Below are positions 41,237 through 50,629 of a stretch of 64,000 nt of DNA, piece by piece. Each line of letters opens with the position of its first letter. Within the stretch, counting starts at the first letter, position 1. The notes below the pieces were generated by a model. That model saw only the letters and a list, made by a program, of their open reading frames with translations. It was not told the origin of the DNA and did no database searches. The stretch lies in the NCBI RefSeq assembly GCF_900099965.1, contig NZ_FNDJ01000018.1, positions 1-64,000 on the forward strand, in the 5' to 3' direction. The DNA comes from Nonomuraea jiangxiensis. Lineage in GTDB: Bacteria; Actinomycetota; Actinomycetes; Streptosporangiales; Streptosporangiaceae. Made by a program: the position numbers and the translations under genes.

Positions 41237-43732
41237 ATGAGCGTGACATCGGATCCACTGCGCGACCGGCTCGTCAGGGCGGCCGAGGCCGCCCTCATGC
41301 GTTCCCTGGTCGATCCCGCCCATGCCCTGCACGCGGGCAGCCTCGTGCTCGCCACGGCCCGCCGCGCCGGCTTCCCTGAAGGGGAGGCCATGGCGCTTCG
41401 GGCGATGGCGCTGGCCGCCCGCGAGCTGGGTGACCTCCAGAGCGCCGAGGAGCATCTCCGCGCGGCCATCGCCACCGTGGGCGCGCCGCCGGAGCGGGTG
41501 GCCCAGGCACGGCTGTCCCTGGTCACCGTCCGCACCGAACGCGGCCATCCCCTGCAGGCCCTGCGGGTGGCCGCGCTGGCGTGGGCATACCTGTCCCCGC
41601 TGGACCGCGCCAAGCTGGACACCCAGCGCGCGGTCGCCCTGGCCCACCTCGGCCGCCACCAGGAGGCCATCGCCGCCTGCGACCGGGCGCTGCGGAAGCT
41701 GGTGAAGGCGCCGGGCACCATCGACGACCACCGGTTCCTGGCGGGCGGGCTGCTCAACCGGGGGCTCATCCACTCCTACCGTGGTGACTGGGACGCCGCC
41801 ATGCGCGATCTGAGCGCCTGCCTGGAGATCTCCCGCCGGTCCGGGCTACGGCACCTGGCCCGCCTGTCCGCCGCCAACCTGCCCTTCCTCGCCGTACGCC
41901 GGGGGGACATCGCCGGGGCGTTCAAGCACTACCGGGAGGCCGAGGACACGCTGTTCGGCTTCCCCGAGCGGCTGGCCACGATGCGGGCCGACTTTGCCGG
42001 AGCCCTGCTGGCCGCCCACCTGCCCGGGGAGGCCAGGGCCATGCTGAGCCTGGCCGTACCCGATCTGGAGGCGGCCGGCGCGCACGTGGCGCTGGCGGAG
42101 GCGCGGCTGAAGCTGGCGCAGGTGGAGCTGCTCACCGGTGACCCGCGCCGGGCGTGGGAGGTGGCCGACCAGGCGACGGCCGAGCTGGCCGCGCAGGACC
42201 GGACGTCGTGGCTGCCGCTGGCCAAGGAGGTCATCCTGCGCTCCCGCCTGGCTCTCGAACCGGCCACGCCCGAGCTGCTCGCGGAGCTGATCGCGTGCGC
42301 GGACGAGCTGGAGCAGGGGTTCGCCGACCGGGCGGGGGCGGCGGCGTTGCGGCTGGCCGCGGCCGAGGCGGCGCTGGCCGTGGACGATCATCCGACGGCC
42401 TCGGCCCAACTGGCCAGGCTCACCCGGCACGTCCACCGGAACGAGCGCTGGATGCCGGTCGGCACCCGGCTCACCTCGCTGGGAGCCGAGCCTCAGACGA
42501 CCGGCATCCCGGTGCCGGTGCGGCAGCACGCGCTCGCCCTGGAGGCCTCGCTGCGGGAGGACGTCACGGGGGCCTTCCGCGCGGTCCACGACGGGCTGGC
42601 GGAGGTGAGCGAGCAGGTGGAGACGTTCGACGACCCGTCGGTGCGCGCACACGCGGCCCGGGCCGGGGACCGGCTGGCGGCCTTCGGGCTGCGGCTGGCG
42701 GTCCGGGACGGGTGCGCGACGGACGTGTTCGAGTGGGCCGAGCGGTGGCGGGCGGTCACCGCGCCCGCGCACGCCTGCTCGGCGGTGGACCCCGAGCGGG
42801 TGCGGGCCGAGCTGGGCGCGCGCGGGGCGCTGGTGGAGTTCGTGGCGGAGGGCGACGCGCTGCTGGGCGTGCTGATCAGCCGTGAGCGGGTGCTGGTGCG
42901 GCGGGTCGGGAGCGTGCGCGCGGTCAAGGAGGCGATCGTACGGCTGCGTTACTCGCTGCGGCGGCAGGCCGATCCGGAGGACGTCGAGGTCGCGGGGACG
43001 GAGGTGGAGCGGCTGCTGTTGCGGCCGCTGCTCGCCGAGCTGGGTGACCGGGCGCTGGTGGCGGTGCCGGTGGGCCCCCTGCACACTCTGCCCTGGGCGG
43101 CGCTGCCGTGCCTGCGCGAGCGTCCGGTGAGCGTGGCCGCCAGCGCGGCGGCCTGGGTGCGGGCCAGGGAGCTGGGCCGCGCGCGCGACGGCGGCCCGCC
43201 GGTGGTGGTGGCCGCGGCCGGGCCCGAGCTGGCGCACGCGCGGACGGAGGTCTCGCACGTGCTGTCCTGCCATCCGGACGGGCGGGAGGTGCCCGGGCGG
43301 ACGGGGGACGTGCTGGCGGCGCTGGGAGTGGCCGACGTGCTGCACCTGGCGGCGCACGGGGTGTTCCACGCGCGCAGTCCGCTGGTGTCGGGGATCACGC
43401 TGGAGGACCGCTCGCTGATGGCTTACGACCTGCTGGACGTGCCGCGGTCGGCGGGGCTGGTGGTGTTGTCGGCGTGCAATTCCGGCATGTCCCGTACGCC
43501 GGTGGAGGGGGCGCCGCTGGGGCTGCCGGGGACGTTCCTGGCCAAGGGGTCGACCTGTGTGGTGGCGGGAATGGTGCCCGTGCGGGATGACGTGGCTCCG
43601 GTGATGATGAGCACGTTCCACCAGCTCGTGGCGGCGGGGCATCCCCCGGACGCGGCCCTGGCCCACGCCGCCGCCAAGACCGGCGAGGTCGGCTTCGCCT
43701 GCTTCGGCGCGGGTGACCTTCCCCTGTATTAG
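41237..43732 (+). CDS. TPR-CHAT domain protease
   Basis: 831 residues from the ATG at 41237. Residues 1-450 are tetratricopeptide-like helical repeats (LAARELGDLQSAEEHLRAAI, AVALAHLGRHQEAIAACDRA, GLIHSYRGDWDAAMRDLSAC). A second helical region follows. The C-terminal CHAT (caspase-like) domain begins about residue 530; its catalytic pair is His707 in VLHLAAHGVFHARSPL and Cys747 in LVVLSACNSGMSRTPVEGAP. TPR-CHAT proteins are cysteine proteases activated through their repeat domain, several in immunity or cell death. Last gene of the subtilase-sigma-CHAT cluster. Confidence 0.9.
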   Translation: MSVTSDPLRDRLVRAAEAALMRSLVDPAHALHAGSLVLATARRAGFPEGEAMALRAMALAARELGDLQSAEEHLRAAIATVGAPPERVAQARLSLVTVRTERGHPLQALRVAALAWAYLSPLDRAKLDTQRAVALAHLGRHQEAIAACDRALRKLVKAPGTIDDHRFLAGGLLNRGLIHSYRGDWDAAMRDLSACLEISRRSGLRHLARLSAANLPFLAVRRGDIAGAFKHYREAEDTLFGFPERLATMRADFAGALLAAHLPGEARAMLSLAVPDLEAAGAHVALAEARLKLAQVELLTGDPRRAWEVADQATAELAAQDRTSWLPLAKEVILRSRLALEPATPELLAELIACADELEQGFADRAGAAALRLAAAEAALAVDDHPTASAQLARLTRHVHRNERWMPVGTRLTSLGAEPQTTGIPVPVRQHALALEASLREDVTGAFRAVHDGLAEVSEQVETFDDPSVRAHAARAGDRLAAFGLRLAVRDGCATDVFEWAERWRAVTAPAHACSAVDPERVRAELGARGALVEFVAEGDALLGVLISRERVLVRRVGSVRAVKEAIVRLRYSLRRQADPEDVEVAGTEVERLLLRPLLAELGDRALVAVPVGPLHTLPWAALPCLRERPVSVAASAAAWVRARELGRARDGGPPVVVAAAGPELAHARTEVSHVLSCHPDGREVPGRTGDVLAALGVADVLHLAAHGVFHARSPLVSGITLEDRSLMAYDLLDVPRSAGLVVLSACNSGMSRTPVEGAPLGLPGTFLAKGSTCVVAGMVPVRDDVAPVMMSTFHQLVAAGHPPDAALAHAAAKTGEVGFACFGAGDLPLY

Positions 43733-43786
43733 GGGGTGGTGGATCGAGATGGCCGGTGCTTCGAGGGATGCCCGGGGCCGGGGTGG

Positions 43787-44602
43787 TCAGCCTGTGGCGA
43801 TCGGGCGGGTGGGGTCGGTGATCCAGTGGGACCAGGAGCCCACGTAGAGGGCCGCGGGCAGGCCCGCCACCGCCAGGGCCAGCACCTCGTGGGCGGCGGT
43901 CACGCCCGATCCGCAGTATGCACCCGCCTGGACGCCCTCGGCGACGCCTAGCCCGGCGAAGCGGGCCCGCAGGGCGGCCGGGTCGAGGAACCTGCCGTCG
44001 GGACCCACGTTGTCGGTCGTGGGCGCGCTGACGGCCCCCGGAACGTGCCCGGCCACCGGATCGACCGGCTCCACCTCGCCCCGGTAACGCTCCGCGGCCC
44101 TGGCGTCGAGCAGCACGCCCTCAGTGGCCAGCGCCGCCGCCGCGGCGGCGGTCAGCGTCGGCATCCCGCCCGGCCGGGCCGTGAAGTCGCCCGGCGCGAC
44201 GTCCGGGGTCTCCTTGGTGATCGGCAGTCCGGCCTCGGTCCAGGCCGGCAGGCCGCCGTCGAGCACGCGTACGTCGTCGTGGCCGAAGTAACGCAGCACC
44301 CACCAGGCCCGGGCGGCGGCCGTCGCGGCGGTGTCGTCGTAGACCACCACGGGCCGCGCGTCCGACACCCCCAGGCGGCGCATCGCGGCCTGGAACAGGC
44401 CCGCCTCCGGCAGCGGATGCCGCCCACCCGCGCCGGGCGCGTCCGCGAGATCGGCGTCGAGGTCGCAGAAGACGGCGCCCGGGAGGTGCCCCTCGCGGTA
44501 GAGCTCCACCCCGGGCGGGCCGCCGAGCCGCCAGCGGACGTCGAGCACCGTCACGTCGCCGAGCGCGGCGAGGTCGGCGGGAGTGATCAGCGGGCTCGTC
44601 AC
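43787..44602 (-). CDS. Two-domain sulfurtransferase (rhodanese / mercaptopyruvate type)
   Basis: 271 residues from a GTG with GGAGGTACGCAC upstream. Two rhodanese domains: an inactive first (VTVLDVRWRLGGPPGVELYR, HLPGAVFCDLDADL) and an active second with Cys in GAYCGSGVTAAHEVLAL. The CGSGVTA loop is the 3-mercaptopyruvate form rather than the thiosulfate form. It transfers sulfane sulfur, for cyanide detoxification or thiol metabolism. The start overlaps the upstream phosphodiesterase stop (GTGA). Confidence 0.9.
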   Translation of the reverse strand: MTSPLITPADLAALGDVTVLDVRWRLGGPPGVELYREGHLPGAVFCDLDADLADAPGAGGRHPLPEAGLFQAAMRRLGVSDARPVVVYDDTAATAAARAWWVLRYFGHDDVRVLDGGLPAWTEAGLPITKETPDVAPGDFTARPGGMPTLTAAAAAALATEGVLLDARAAERYRGEVEPVDPVAGHVPGAVSAPTTDNVGPDGRFLDPAALRARFAGLGVAEGVQAGAYCGSGVTAAHEVLALAVAGLPAALYVGSWSHWITDPTRPIATG

Positions 44603-45717
44603 GTGCGTACCTCCAGGAGCGGGACGTGCTGCTCGGCCCGGGTCAACGAACCGTGGTATCCGGTGAACAGGGCCTCGATCGGGTGGTTGCCGGGCGCGGT
44701 GATGGCCACGTCGGCGTAGGGGACGGCGATGACGTCGCCGATGCGCCCCAGCCACGCGTCACGCACCCGGGGCCCGAACCAGCCGGAGTCGACCGCCTCC
44801 TGCCTGGACACTACCCAGGCCTTCCCGTCGAGCCTCTCCCGCCACGCCTCCAGCACCTGCTTGGCCGCTCCGGGGCGCGCGTAGACGTGCCTGGCCCTGG
44901 CCTCGCCGCCGAGCATCGCCACCCCCGCCGTCAGCTCGGGGACGCTCTCCGCGTCGATCTTCTCGGTGGCGTTGATCATGCCGTGGTCGGCGGTGACGTA
45001 GAGGGCGGAGCCGGGCGGCAGGCCCTCGGCGAGCCGGCGCGCCATGTCGTCGACGATGCCGAGCCGGCGCAGCCACTCCTCGCTGCCCCAGCCCGTCATG
45101 TGCCCGGCGGCGTCGAGGTCGCCGTAGTAGACCGTGACGTGGGCGGATCGCTCGCGCATCGCCTCGCGGGCGCGGGCGACGCGGTCGTCCGGGGCCTCGG
45201 CCGCGAGGTAGCGGACCCCGCGGTAGACGGCCCTGGTCAGCCCGGTGCCCTCGAACTCGGCCGGCGCCACGTAGACGCTCTCGATCCCGGCCTGGGCGGC
45301 GCGCTGGTAGACCGTCGCGGCGGGCTGCCACTCCTCCGGGTCCATGAACAGGCCGTCGGGCATCGTCCAGCGCAGGCAGTTGAGCAGGTGGCCGGTGCCC
45401 GGCACGGCCAGCAACAGGCCGAGCATGCCGTGCTCGCCCGGGGTCAGGCCGGTGCCGAGGGAGCACAGGCTGGTGACGGTGGTGGCGGGGAAGCCCGCGG
45501 TGAGGGTCCGGTGGGCCAGCCCGGAAAGGAACGGGGCCGTCTCGGCGTGGGCGCGCAGCAGCTCGGCTCCCAGGCCGTCCACCAGGAACAGGCAGATGCG
45601 GTCCGCGGGCTCTATGGCGAGCGCGTTGGGCTCGCGCAGGCCCAGCGCGGCCAGCAGCGAACCTGGCAGATCGGTCAGGGACCCACCGCCATAACGCGGG
45701 ACCAGCATGTTCCCCAT
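44599..45717 (-). CDS. Alkaline phosphatase superfamily protein (nucleotide pyrophosphatase/phosphodiesterase type)
   Basis: 372 residues from the ATG at 45715-45717. The metal-binding core is present: CLFLVDGLGAELL, the nucleophile Thr in GFPATTVTSLCSLGTGLTPG, YYGDLDAAGHMTG and VTADHGMINATEKID, with a last His in HVYARPGA. The family hydrolyses phosphodiester or phosphonate bonds. No signal peptide, so cytoplasmic. Operon with the sulfurtransferase downstream. Confidence 0.88.
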   Translation of the reverse strand: MGNMLVPRYGGGSLTDLPGSLLAALGLREPNALAIEPADRICLFLVDGLGAELLRAHAETAPFLSGLAHRTLTAGFPATTVTSLCSLGTGLTPGEHGMLGLLLAVPGTGHLLNCLRWTMPDGLFMDPEEWQPAATVYQRAAQAGIESVYVAPAEFEGTGLTRAVYRGVRYLAAEAPDDRVARAREAMRERSAHVTVYYGDLDAAGHMTGWGSEEWLRRLGIVDDMARRLAEGLPPGSALYVTADHGMINATEKIDAESVPELTAGVAMLGGEARARHVYARPGAAKQVLEAWRERLDGKAWVVSRQEAVDSGWFGPRVRDAWLGRIGDVIAVPYADVAITAPGNHPIEALFTGYHGSLTRAEQHVPLLEVRT

Positions 45718-45776
45718 CGTAGCCCTCGTCCGATTTCTTAAGTTTTTACTGTTTGGCGGCGTGCGGTGCGGCCCGG

Positions 45777-46367
45777 TCAGGAGGCGGCGCGGGCGGTGGC
45801 CTCCGAGAGGGCCTTGGCGAAGGCCAGTACGTGCGTGACCGCCTCCGGGCCGTCGGCCGCCTCGCTCACCCTGAGCGAGAGGTCGTCGGCCGTGATCGCG
45901 CCCGTGTAGCCGTGGTCGGCCTCGCAGTTTTCGTCGCCGCACGTGGCCGGCTCCAGGTCCACGTGGGAGATGGCGCCCCAGCCGATCGTGAGCGTCACCT
46001 CCGTGGGCGGCACCCCCGGCGCGTAGGAGGCGGGGTCGGGCACGACGCGGGTGACGGCGACCGACTGGACCCGGCTGAGCCGCACGGCCTCGGTGGTGGT
46101 GGAGGCGTGGGAGGCCGAGACGCCCTCCACCGCGGGGTGCTCGTCGGTGTGGCAGACCAGCAGCCGCGTCGCCGACAGCACCAGGACGGTGACGTGTCTG
46201 CGCACCTCCATCGCGGGATCGAATGTGGCCTCGTGATGGACCACGAACGCGGTCACGGCCTCCTTGCCCAGCGCGGATTCGACCGCATCGGTGACGAGGT
46301 CGGGATAGTAGCCGCTGCGCTCGATCGCTTCACGCAGGCCCGCGGCTGAGACTCGGGTTTCCCTCAT
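45777..46367 (-). CDS. DUF5998 family protein
   Basis: 196 residues. Sequence blocks AVTAFVVHHEATFDPAMEVR, RHVTVLVLSATRLLVCHTDE, GWGAISHVDLEPATCGDENC and GYTGAITADDLSLRVSEAAD match the actinobacterial DUF5998 family, usually adjacent to the phosphodiesterase seen downstream here (60 bp). Function unknown. Upstream, TTATAGAGCGTTATATG provides an AT-rich promoter element near 46,405-46,425. Confidence 0.82.
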   Translation of the reverse strand: MRETRVSAAGLREAIERSGYYPDLVTDAVESALGKEAVTAFVVHHEATFDPAMEVRRHVTVLVLSATRLLVCHTDEHPAVEGVSASHASTTTEAVRLSRVQSVAVTRVVPDPASYAPGVPPTEVTLTIGWGAISHVDLEPATCGDENCEADHGYTGAITADDLSLRVSEAADGPEAVTHVLAFAKALSEATARAAS

Positions 46368-46499
46368 GGCTCCATCCTGCCAGGGACCGGCTCCGCACTC
46401 ACCCGCCGCATATAACGCTCTATAACGTCTTTATCCAGGCATCATTGCGCACTCAGGCCACTTCCTTCGCTCAGGGCGGATCACGAGATCCGACCCGGG

Positions 46500-46620
46500 C
46501 CGCGTCGGCTCAGGGCGGGGTCAGGAGCCGGCGTGGGCCGCCTTCGCTCTGGGCGGGTCAGGAGAGCCGACGTGGGCCGCCTTCGCTCTGGGCGGATCAG
46601 GAGAGCCGGCGTGGGCCGCC
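46500..46620. repeat. 39-bp tandem repeat covering the 3' end of the GNAT/acyl-CoA synthetase gene
   Basis: GTGGGCCGCCTTCGCTCTGG-GCGG-RTCAGGAGAGCCGRC repeats with a 39-bp period (two near-identical units at about 46,532-46,609, a third partial unit each side, and more diverged copies from 46,470). The unit contains the last codons and stop of the gene that ends at 46,597. Confidence 0.75.
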
Positions 46621-49500
46621 GTCCAGCCGTGGGCCCGCCGGGGTGCGCAGGGTGGCCCTGGCGCCGAGCACGAAGGCGTCCGACTCGCCCACGAGCACCG
46701 GGTCCAGGTCCAGCCGGGCCAGCTCCGGCAGGTCGCCTGCCAGGCGGCCGACGCGCACGAGGAGGTCCTCCAGGGCACCGACCGCCACGGGCGGGTAGCC
46801 GTACTGGCCGAAGAGCAGGGGCGCCGCGCGTACGGACCTGACCAGGGCGGAGGCGTCCGCGCCGGTCAGCGGGGCCAGGCGGAAGCCCTGGTCGAGCAGG
46901 AGGCGGGCGGCCACCTCGCCCAGTCCGAACGACACCACCGGCCCGAACGCCGGGTCCTCGATGACGCTCACCACGGTCGGCACGGCCGGCTGCGGCGCCA
47001 TACGCTGCACCGCCAGCTCCACCTCCGCGCCGAGCTGGTCGGCGAACTCGGCGTACGCGTGCCGCACCATCTCCTGGCCGGTCAGCCCCAGGCGCACGGT
47101 GCCCGCGCGGCGCGAGGCGCCCGGATCGGCCACCTTGAGCACCACGGGCCAGCCGAGGCGTTCGGCGGCGGCGACCGCCTCGTCGGGCGAGCGCACCACC
47201 TCGGCGGGCCAGACCGTCAGGCCGTAGCAGGAGAGCAGCTCGGTGGCGTCGATCTCGACGGGCGGGCCGGCCTCGGCGAACACAGGCGGCGGCGCGGCGA
47301 CCGCGTCTCCCCCGCCGACCGGACCAGCCGCGTCTCCCCCGCCGGTCGGACCGGCCACGCCGGCGACCAGCCCGGCCACGCCCGCAGTCGGGGCGGCCAG
47401 GCCGGTCGCACCGGCAGTCGGGGCGGTCGCGGCGGTGAGCTGGTGGGTCTCAGCAGTGAGCTGGGGGGTTGCGGCGGTGGACTGGGGGGTCTCAGCGGCG
47501 GGCTGGGGGGTTGCGGCGGTGGGCTGGGGGGTCGTCGGCTCTGGCGGGGTGGACAGGGCGGTGTGGGCGAGGGTTCGGGCGCGGGCGGTGTCGATGTCGT
47601 CGAGCGCCGTCGGCGGCGCCACCGGCTGGGCGCGCCACTTCGCGTAGCGCACCGCGTGGGCCAGCGCCCTGACCGCCTCCTCCGGCGCCGCATAGGACGG
47701 GATCGAGCCACGGGCGGGCGTCACGGAGCCGCGCGTCCCCACCCGCAGCGCCGGGTCCATGCCCAGGTAGCCGCGGAACGTCGTGAGCACCGGCTTGCCG
47801 GTGTCCTTCGCGGCCCGCAGCAGCTCGGCCGCCACCTGGTCCGTCTCCCCGGGAACGGGCGGCATGTAGATCACGACCGCGGCGTCCACGTCGGGGGAGG
47901 CCAGTTCGTCGGCGAGCGCCGTACCGAACTCCGCGGGGCCCGCGGCCGCACCCAGGTTGACCGGCGCACGGGGCTCCAGCCCTGCGGCGCAGCAGGCGTC
48001 GGCGGCGAGCAGGCCGAGCGCGTCGGAGTTGGTCACGAGCGCGACCCGGGGGCCGGCGGGCAGCGGCTGGTAGGCCAGCAGCTGGCCCACGTCGAACAGC
48101 TGGAAGAGGTCGTCGACCCTGATCAGGCCCGCCTGTTCGAACAGCGGGCCGATCGCCGAGTCCGGCAGCCCCGGCTCCTCCGGCGAGAGCCCGGCGCGGG
48201 TGCCGCCGCTCTTGACCACGACGATGGGCTTGCTGCGGGAGATGCGCCTGGCCAGCCGGGTGAACTTGCGCGGATTGCCCAGCGTCTCCAGGTAGAGCAG
48301 GATCACCTCGGTCGAGTCGTCCTCCTCCCAATATTGCAGCAGGTCGTTGCCCGAGACGTCGGCCCTGTTGCCCGCGGAGACGAACGTCGAGATGCCCATG
48401 CCGCGCTGCGCCACCCGCTGGAGCAGCGCGGTGCCGAGCGCGCCTGACTGGCTGAAGAAGCCCACCTTGCCCCGGCCCGGCACGGTGGCGGCGAGGGTGG
48501 CGTTGAGCTTGACGGCCGGGTCGGTGTTGGCGATGCCGAGGCAGTTGGGGCCCACGACGCGCAGGCCGTAGGAGCGGGCGACGCGCGCCAGCTCCCGCTG
48601 CCGGGCCCTGCCCTCCGCCCCCCTCTCGCCGAACCCCGACGAGACCACGACCAGCCCGTGCACACCCTTCTCCGCGCATTCCTTGACCACGTCGACGACG
48701 CTCTCGGCCGGCACCGCCACCACGGCCAGGTCCACGTCGTCGTCGATCGCGCTCACGCTCGGATATGCCCGCACGCCCGCGACCGCCCGCACCTCGCGGT
48801 GCACCGGATAGACGGGGCCGGTGAAGTCGGCGGCCAGCAGGTGGCGCAGGACCGTCTGGCCCACCCCGCCCGGCTCGCGCGAGGCGCCGATGACCGCGAC
48901 CGAGCCCGGGGCGAGCAGCCGGGCGATGGACCTGGCCTCCGCCCGGTGCTCACGCGCCGCCGTGACCTCGGCGGAAGTGTCGGTGGGAGTGAGGTCTAAC
49001 GTCATGCGTACGACGCCGTCGGCGAACTGGGTCTGCGCCGTGTAGCCCGCCTGGCGCAGCAGGCCTGTCATGCGCTTGTTGGCCGGCAGGACGTCGGCGA
49101 TGAACCGCTCGATGCCGCGCTCGCGGGCCGTGGCCGCCAGGTGCTCCAGCAGCACGGAGGCCACTCCCCTGCCCTGGTGGGCGTCCTCGACGAGGAAGGC
49201 GACCTCGGCCTCGCCCGGGCCCGTGCGGTCGTAGCGGATCACGGCCACCATGTCGGCGCCGATGGTGGCGATCAGCGCGACCCTGTTGACGTAGTCGACG
49301 TTGGTGAACCGCTCGACCTCCCGGTCCGACAGGTTGGGGCGCGGACCGAAGAACCGGAAGTAGATCGACTCGTCCGACAGGCGCGAGTAGAAGGAACGGA
49401 GGCGGTCGGCGTCGGCGGGCCTGATGGGACGGACGTGTGCGGTGCCACCGTCGGCCAGGACGACATCGGCCTCCCAGTGGGCCGGATAATGTGCCTCCAC
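46597..49500 (-). CDS. Bifunctional GNAT acetyltransferase / NDP-forming acyl-CoA synthetase
   Basis: 967 residues from a GTG. Residues 1-175 are a GNAT domain (VRPIRPADADRLRSFYSRLS, acetyl-CoA loop AHQGRGVASVLLEHL). Next is a CoA-binding domain (VAVIGASREPGGVGQTVLRH), succinyl-CoA-ligase-like domains with HGLVVVSSGFGE and GFFSQSGALGTALLQR, and a C-terminal ATP-grasp domain (WPVVLKVADPGASRRAGTVR). Such fusions act as protein lysine acetyltransferases or ADP-forming acetate-CoA ligases. Between ligase and ATP-grasp lies a low-complexity linker of about 85 residues rich in Thr, Pro, Gln, Ala and Gly with repeats of TPQ-x-TAA. Confidence 0.9.
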   Translation of the reverse strand: MEAHYPAHWEADVVLADGGTAHVRPIRPADADRLRSFYSRLSDESIYFRFFGPRPNLSDREVERFTNVDYVNRVALIATIGADMVAVIRYDRTGPGEAEVAFLVEDAHQGRGVASVLLEHLAATARERGIERFIADVLPANKRMTGLLRQAGYTAQTQFADGVVRMTLDLTPTDTSAEVTAAREHRAEARSIARLLAPGSVAVIGASREPGGVGQTVLRHLLAADFTGPVYPVHREVRAVAGVRAYPSVSAIDDDVDLAVVAVPAESVVDVVKECAEKGVHGLVVVSSGFGERGAEGRARQRELARVARSYGLRVVGPNCLGIANTDPAVKLNATLAATVPGRGKVGFFSQSGALGTALLQRVAQRGMGISTFVSAGNRADVSGNDLLQYWEEDDSTEVILLYLETLGNPRKFTRLARRISRSKPIVVVKSGGTRAGLSPEEPGLPDSAIGPLFEQAGLIRVDDLFQLFDVGQLLAYQPLPAGPRVALVTNSDALGLLAADACCAAGLEPRAPVNLGAAAGPAEFGTALADELASPDVDAAVVIYMPPVPGETDQVAAELLRAAKDTGKPVLTTFRGYLGMDPALRVGTRGSVTPARGSIPSYAAPEEAVRALAHAVRYAKWRAQPVAPPTALDDIDTARARTLAHTALSTPPEPTTPQPTAATPQPAAETPQSTAATPQLTAETHQLTAATAPTAGATGLAAPTAGVAGLVAGVAGPTGGGDAAGPVGGGDAVAAPPPVFAEAGPPVEIDATELLSCYGLTVWPAEVVRSPDEAVAAAERLGWPVVLKVADPGASRRAGTVRLGLTGQEMVRHAYAEFADQLGAEVELAVQRMAPQPAVPTVVSVIEDPAFGPVVSFGLGEVAARLLLDQGFRLAPLTGADASALVRSVRAAPLLFGQYGYPPVAVGALEDLLVRVGRLAGDLPELARLDLDPVLVGESDAFVLGARATLRTPAGPRLDGGPRRLS

Positions 49501-49668
49501 GGTGTTGAGCGTAAACCCGCATCCCAGATGCCAAGACCAGTACGCTTTTTGGGCAACGCTTGTGCATCGACTGCAGTCCGGTGTCGGGGGTCCGCCCCAC
49601 GGGCAGCCCGGAAGCTGTTAGTTTTGCCGTGGCCAGGCTCGTTCAGAAGGATGCAAGGTGGTGGCATC

Positions 49669-50562
49669 ATGACGCGGGTCGTCGTGGTGGGTGATCTCAT
49701 GACCGACGCCGTTGCGCGCGCCCGTTATGCGCTTGCCAGGGCGAGCGACACCCCGGCGATCGTGACCATGCACGGCGGTGGTTCGGGAGCGAATGTCGCC
49801 TCGTGGCTTGCCGTCGAGGGTGCCGAAGTGGCCTTCATCGGCCGCAGGGGCGCCGACATCACGGGGCGAAACCGCGACATGGAGCTGATGGGCTACGGCG
49901 TGGACGCCCGGCTCGTCATGGATCCCGAGCGCCCGACCGGCACCTGCGTGGTGCTCGTGACGCACAAGGGCGAGCGCACCATGCTGTCCGACCCGGGTGC
50001 CAACGCGGCGCTGTCGCCGGAGGACCTGCCGCGTGACCTGTTCGCGCCGGGCACGCACCTGCACCTGTCGGGCTACACGCTGATCAACGAGGGTTCGCGG
50101 GACGCCGGGCTCGCCGCGCTCGACATGGCCCGCCGCGCCAACATGTCGATCTCGGTCGACTGCGCCTCATCCGCGCCGCTGGAGCGCACGGGTGCCGAGC
50201 CGTTCCTGGAGTGGACGAGCGACGCCCGGCTGCTGTTCGCCAACACCGACCAGGCCAAGGTGCTGACCGGCCGCGATGACGCCGAGGCCGCCGCCAAGGT
50301 GCTGACGGCGTGGTTCCCGCAGGTCGTGATCAAGATGGCCGGCGAGGGCGCGTTGTGGTACTCCAACGGCCGCCCCGACTCGGTGCACGTGGCCGCCGAG
50401 CCGGTCGACAAGATCGTGGACGGCACGGGGGCCGGTGACGCGTTCTCGGCCGGGTTCCTGCCGGCGTGGCTGGCGGGCAAGCCTCCGGCGGAGGCGCTGT
50501 CCTCGGGGTGCCGGCTGGCGGCCAAGGCGATCATGCACCTGGGCGCGCGCCCGCCGTTCTAG
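49669..50562 (+). CDS. PfkB-family carbohydrate kinase
   Basis: 297 residues from the ATG at 49669, preceded by AAGGTGGTGG. The PfkB signatures are present: MHGGGSGANVASWLAVEGAE near the start and DGTGAGDAFSAGFLPAWLAG with the catalytic Asp near the end. The substrate, a sugar or nucleoside, cannot be read; ribokinase-like members are most similar. Divergent from the acyl-CoA synthetase and convergent with recQ. Confidence 0.9.
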   Translation: MTRVVVVGDLMTDAVARARYALARASDTPAIVTMHGGGSGANVASWLAVEGAEVAFIGRRGADITGRNRDMELMGYGVDARLVMDPERPTGTCVVLVTHKGERTMLSDPGANAALSPEDLPRDLFAPGTHLHLSGYTLINEGSRDAGLAALDMARRANMSISVDCASSAPLERTGAEPFLEWTSDARLLFANTDQAKVLTGRDDAEAAAKVLTAWFPQVVIKMAGEGALWYSNGRPDSVHVAAEPVDKIVDGTGAGDAFSAGFLPAWLAGKPPAEALSSGCRLAAKAIMHLGARPPF

Positions 50563-50629
50563 CCGTTCGGAGCACCGGGTGCCGCGGGCATGCGGCCCCG
50601 GTGGACCAGCGGCTCGCCGAGCGAGCCGC

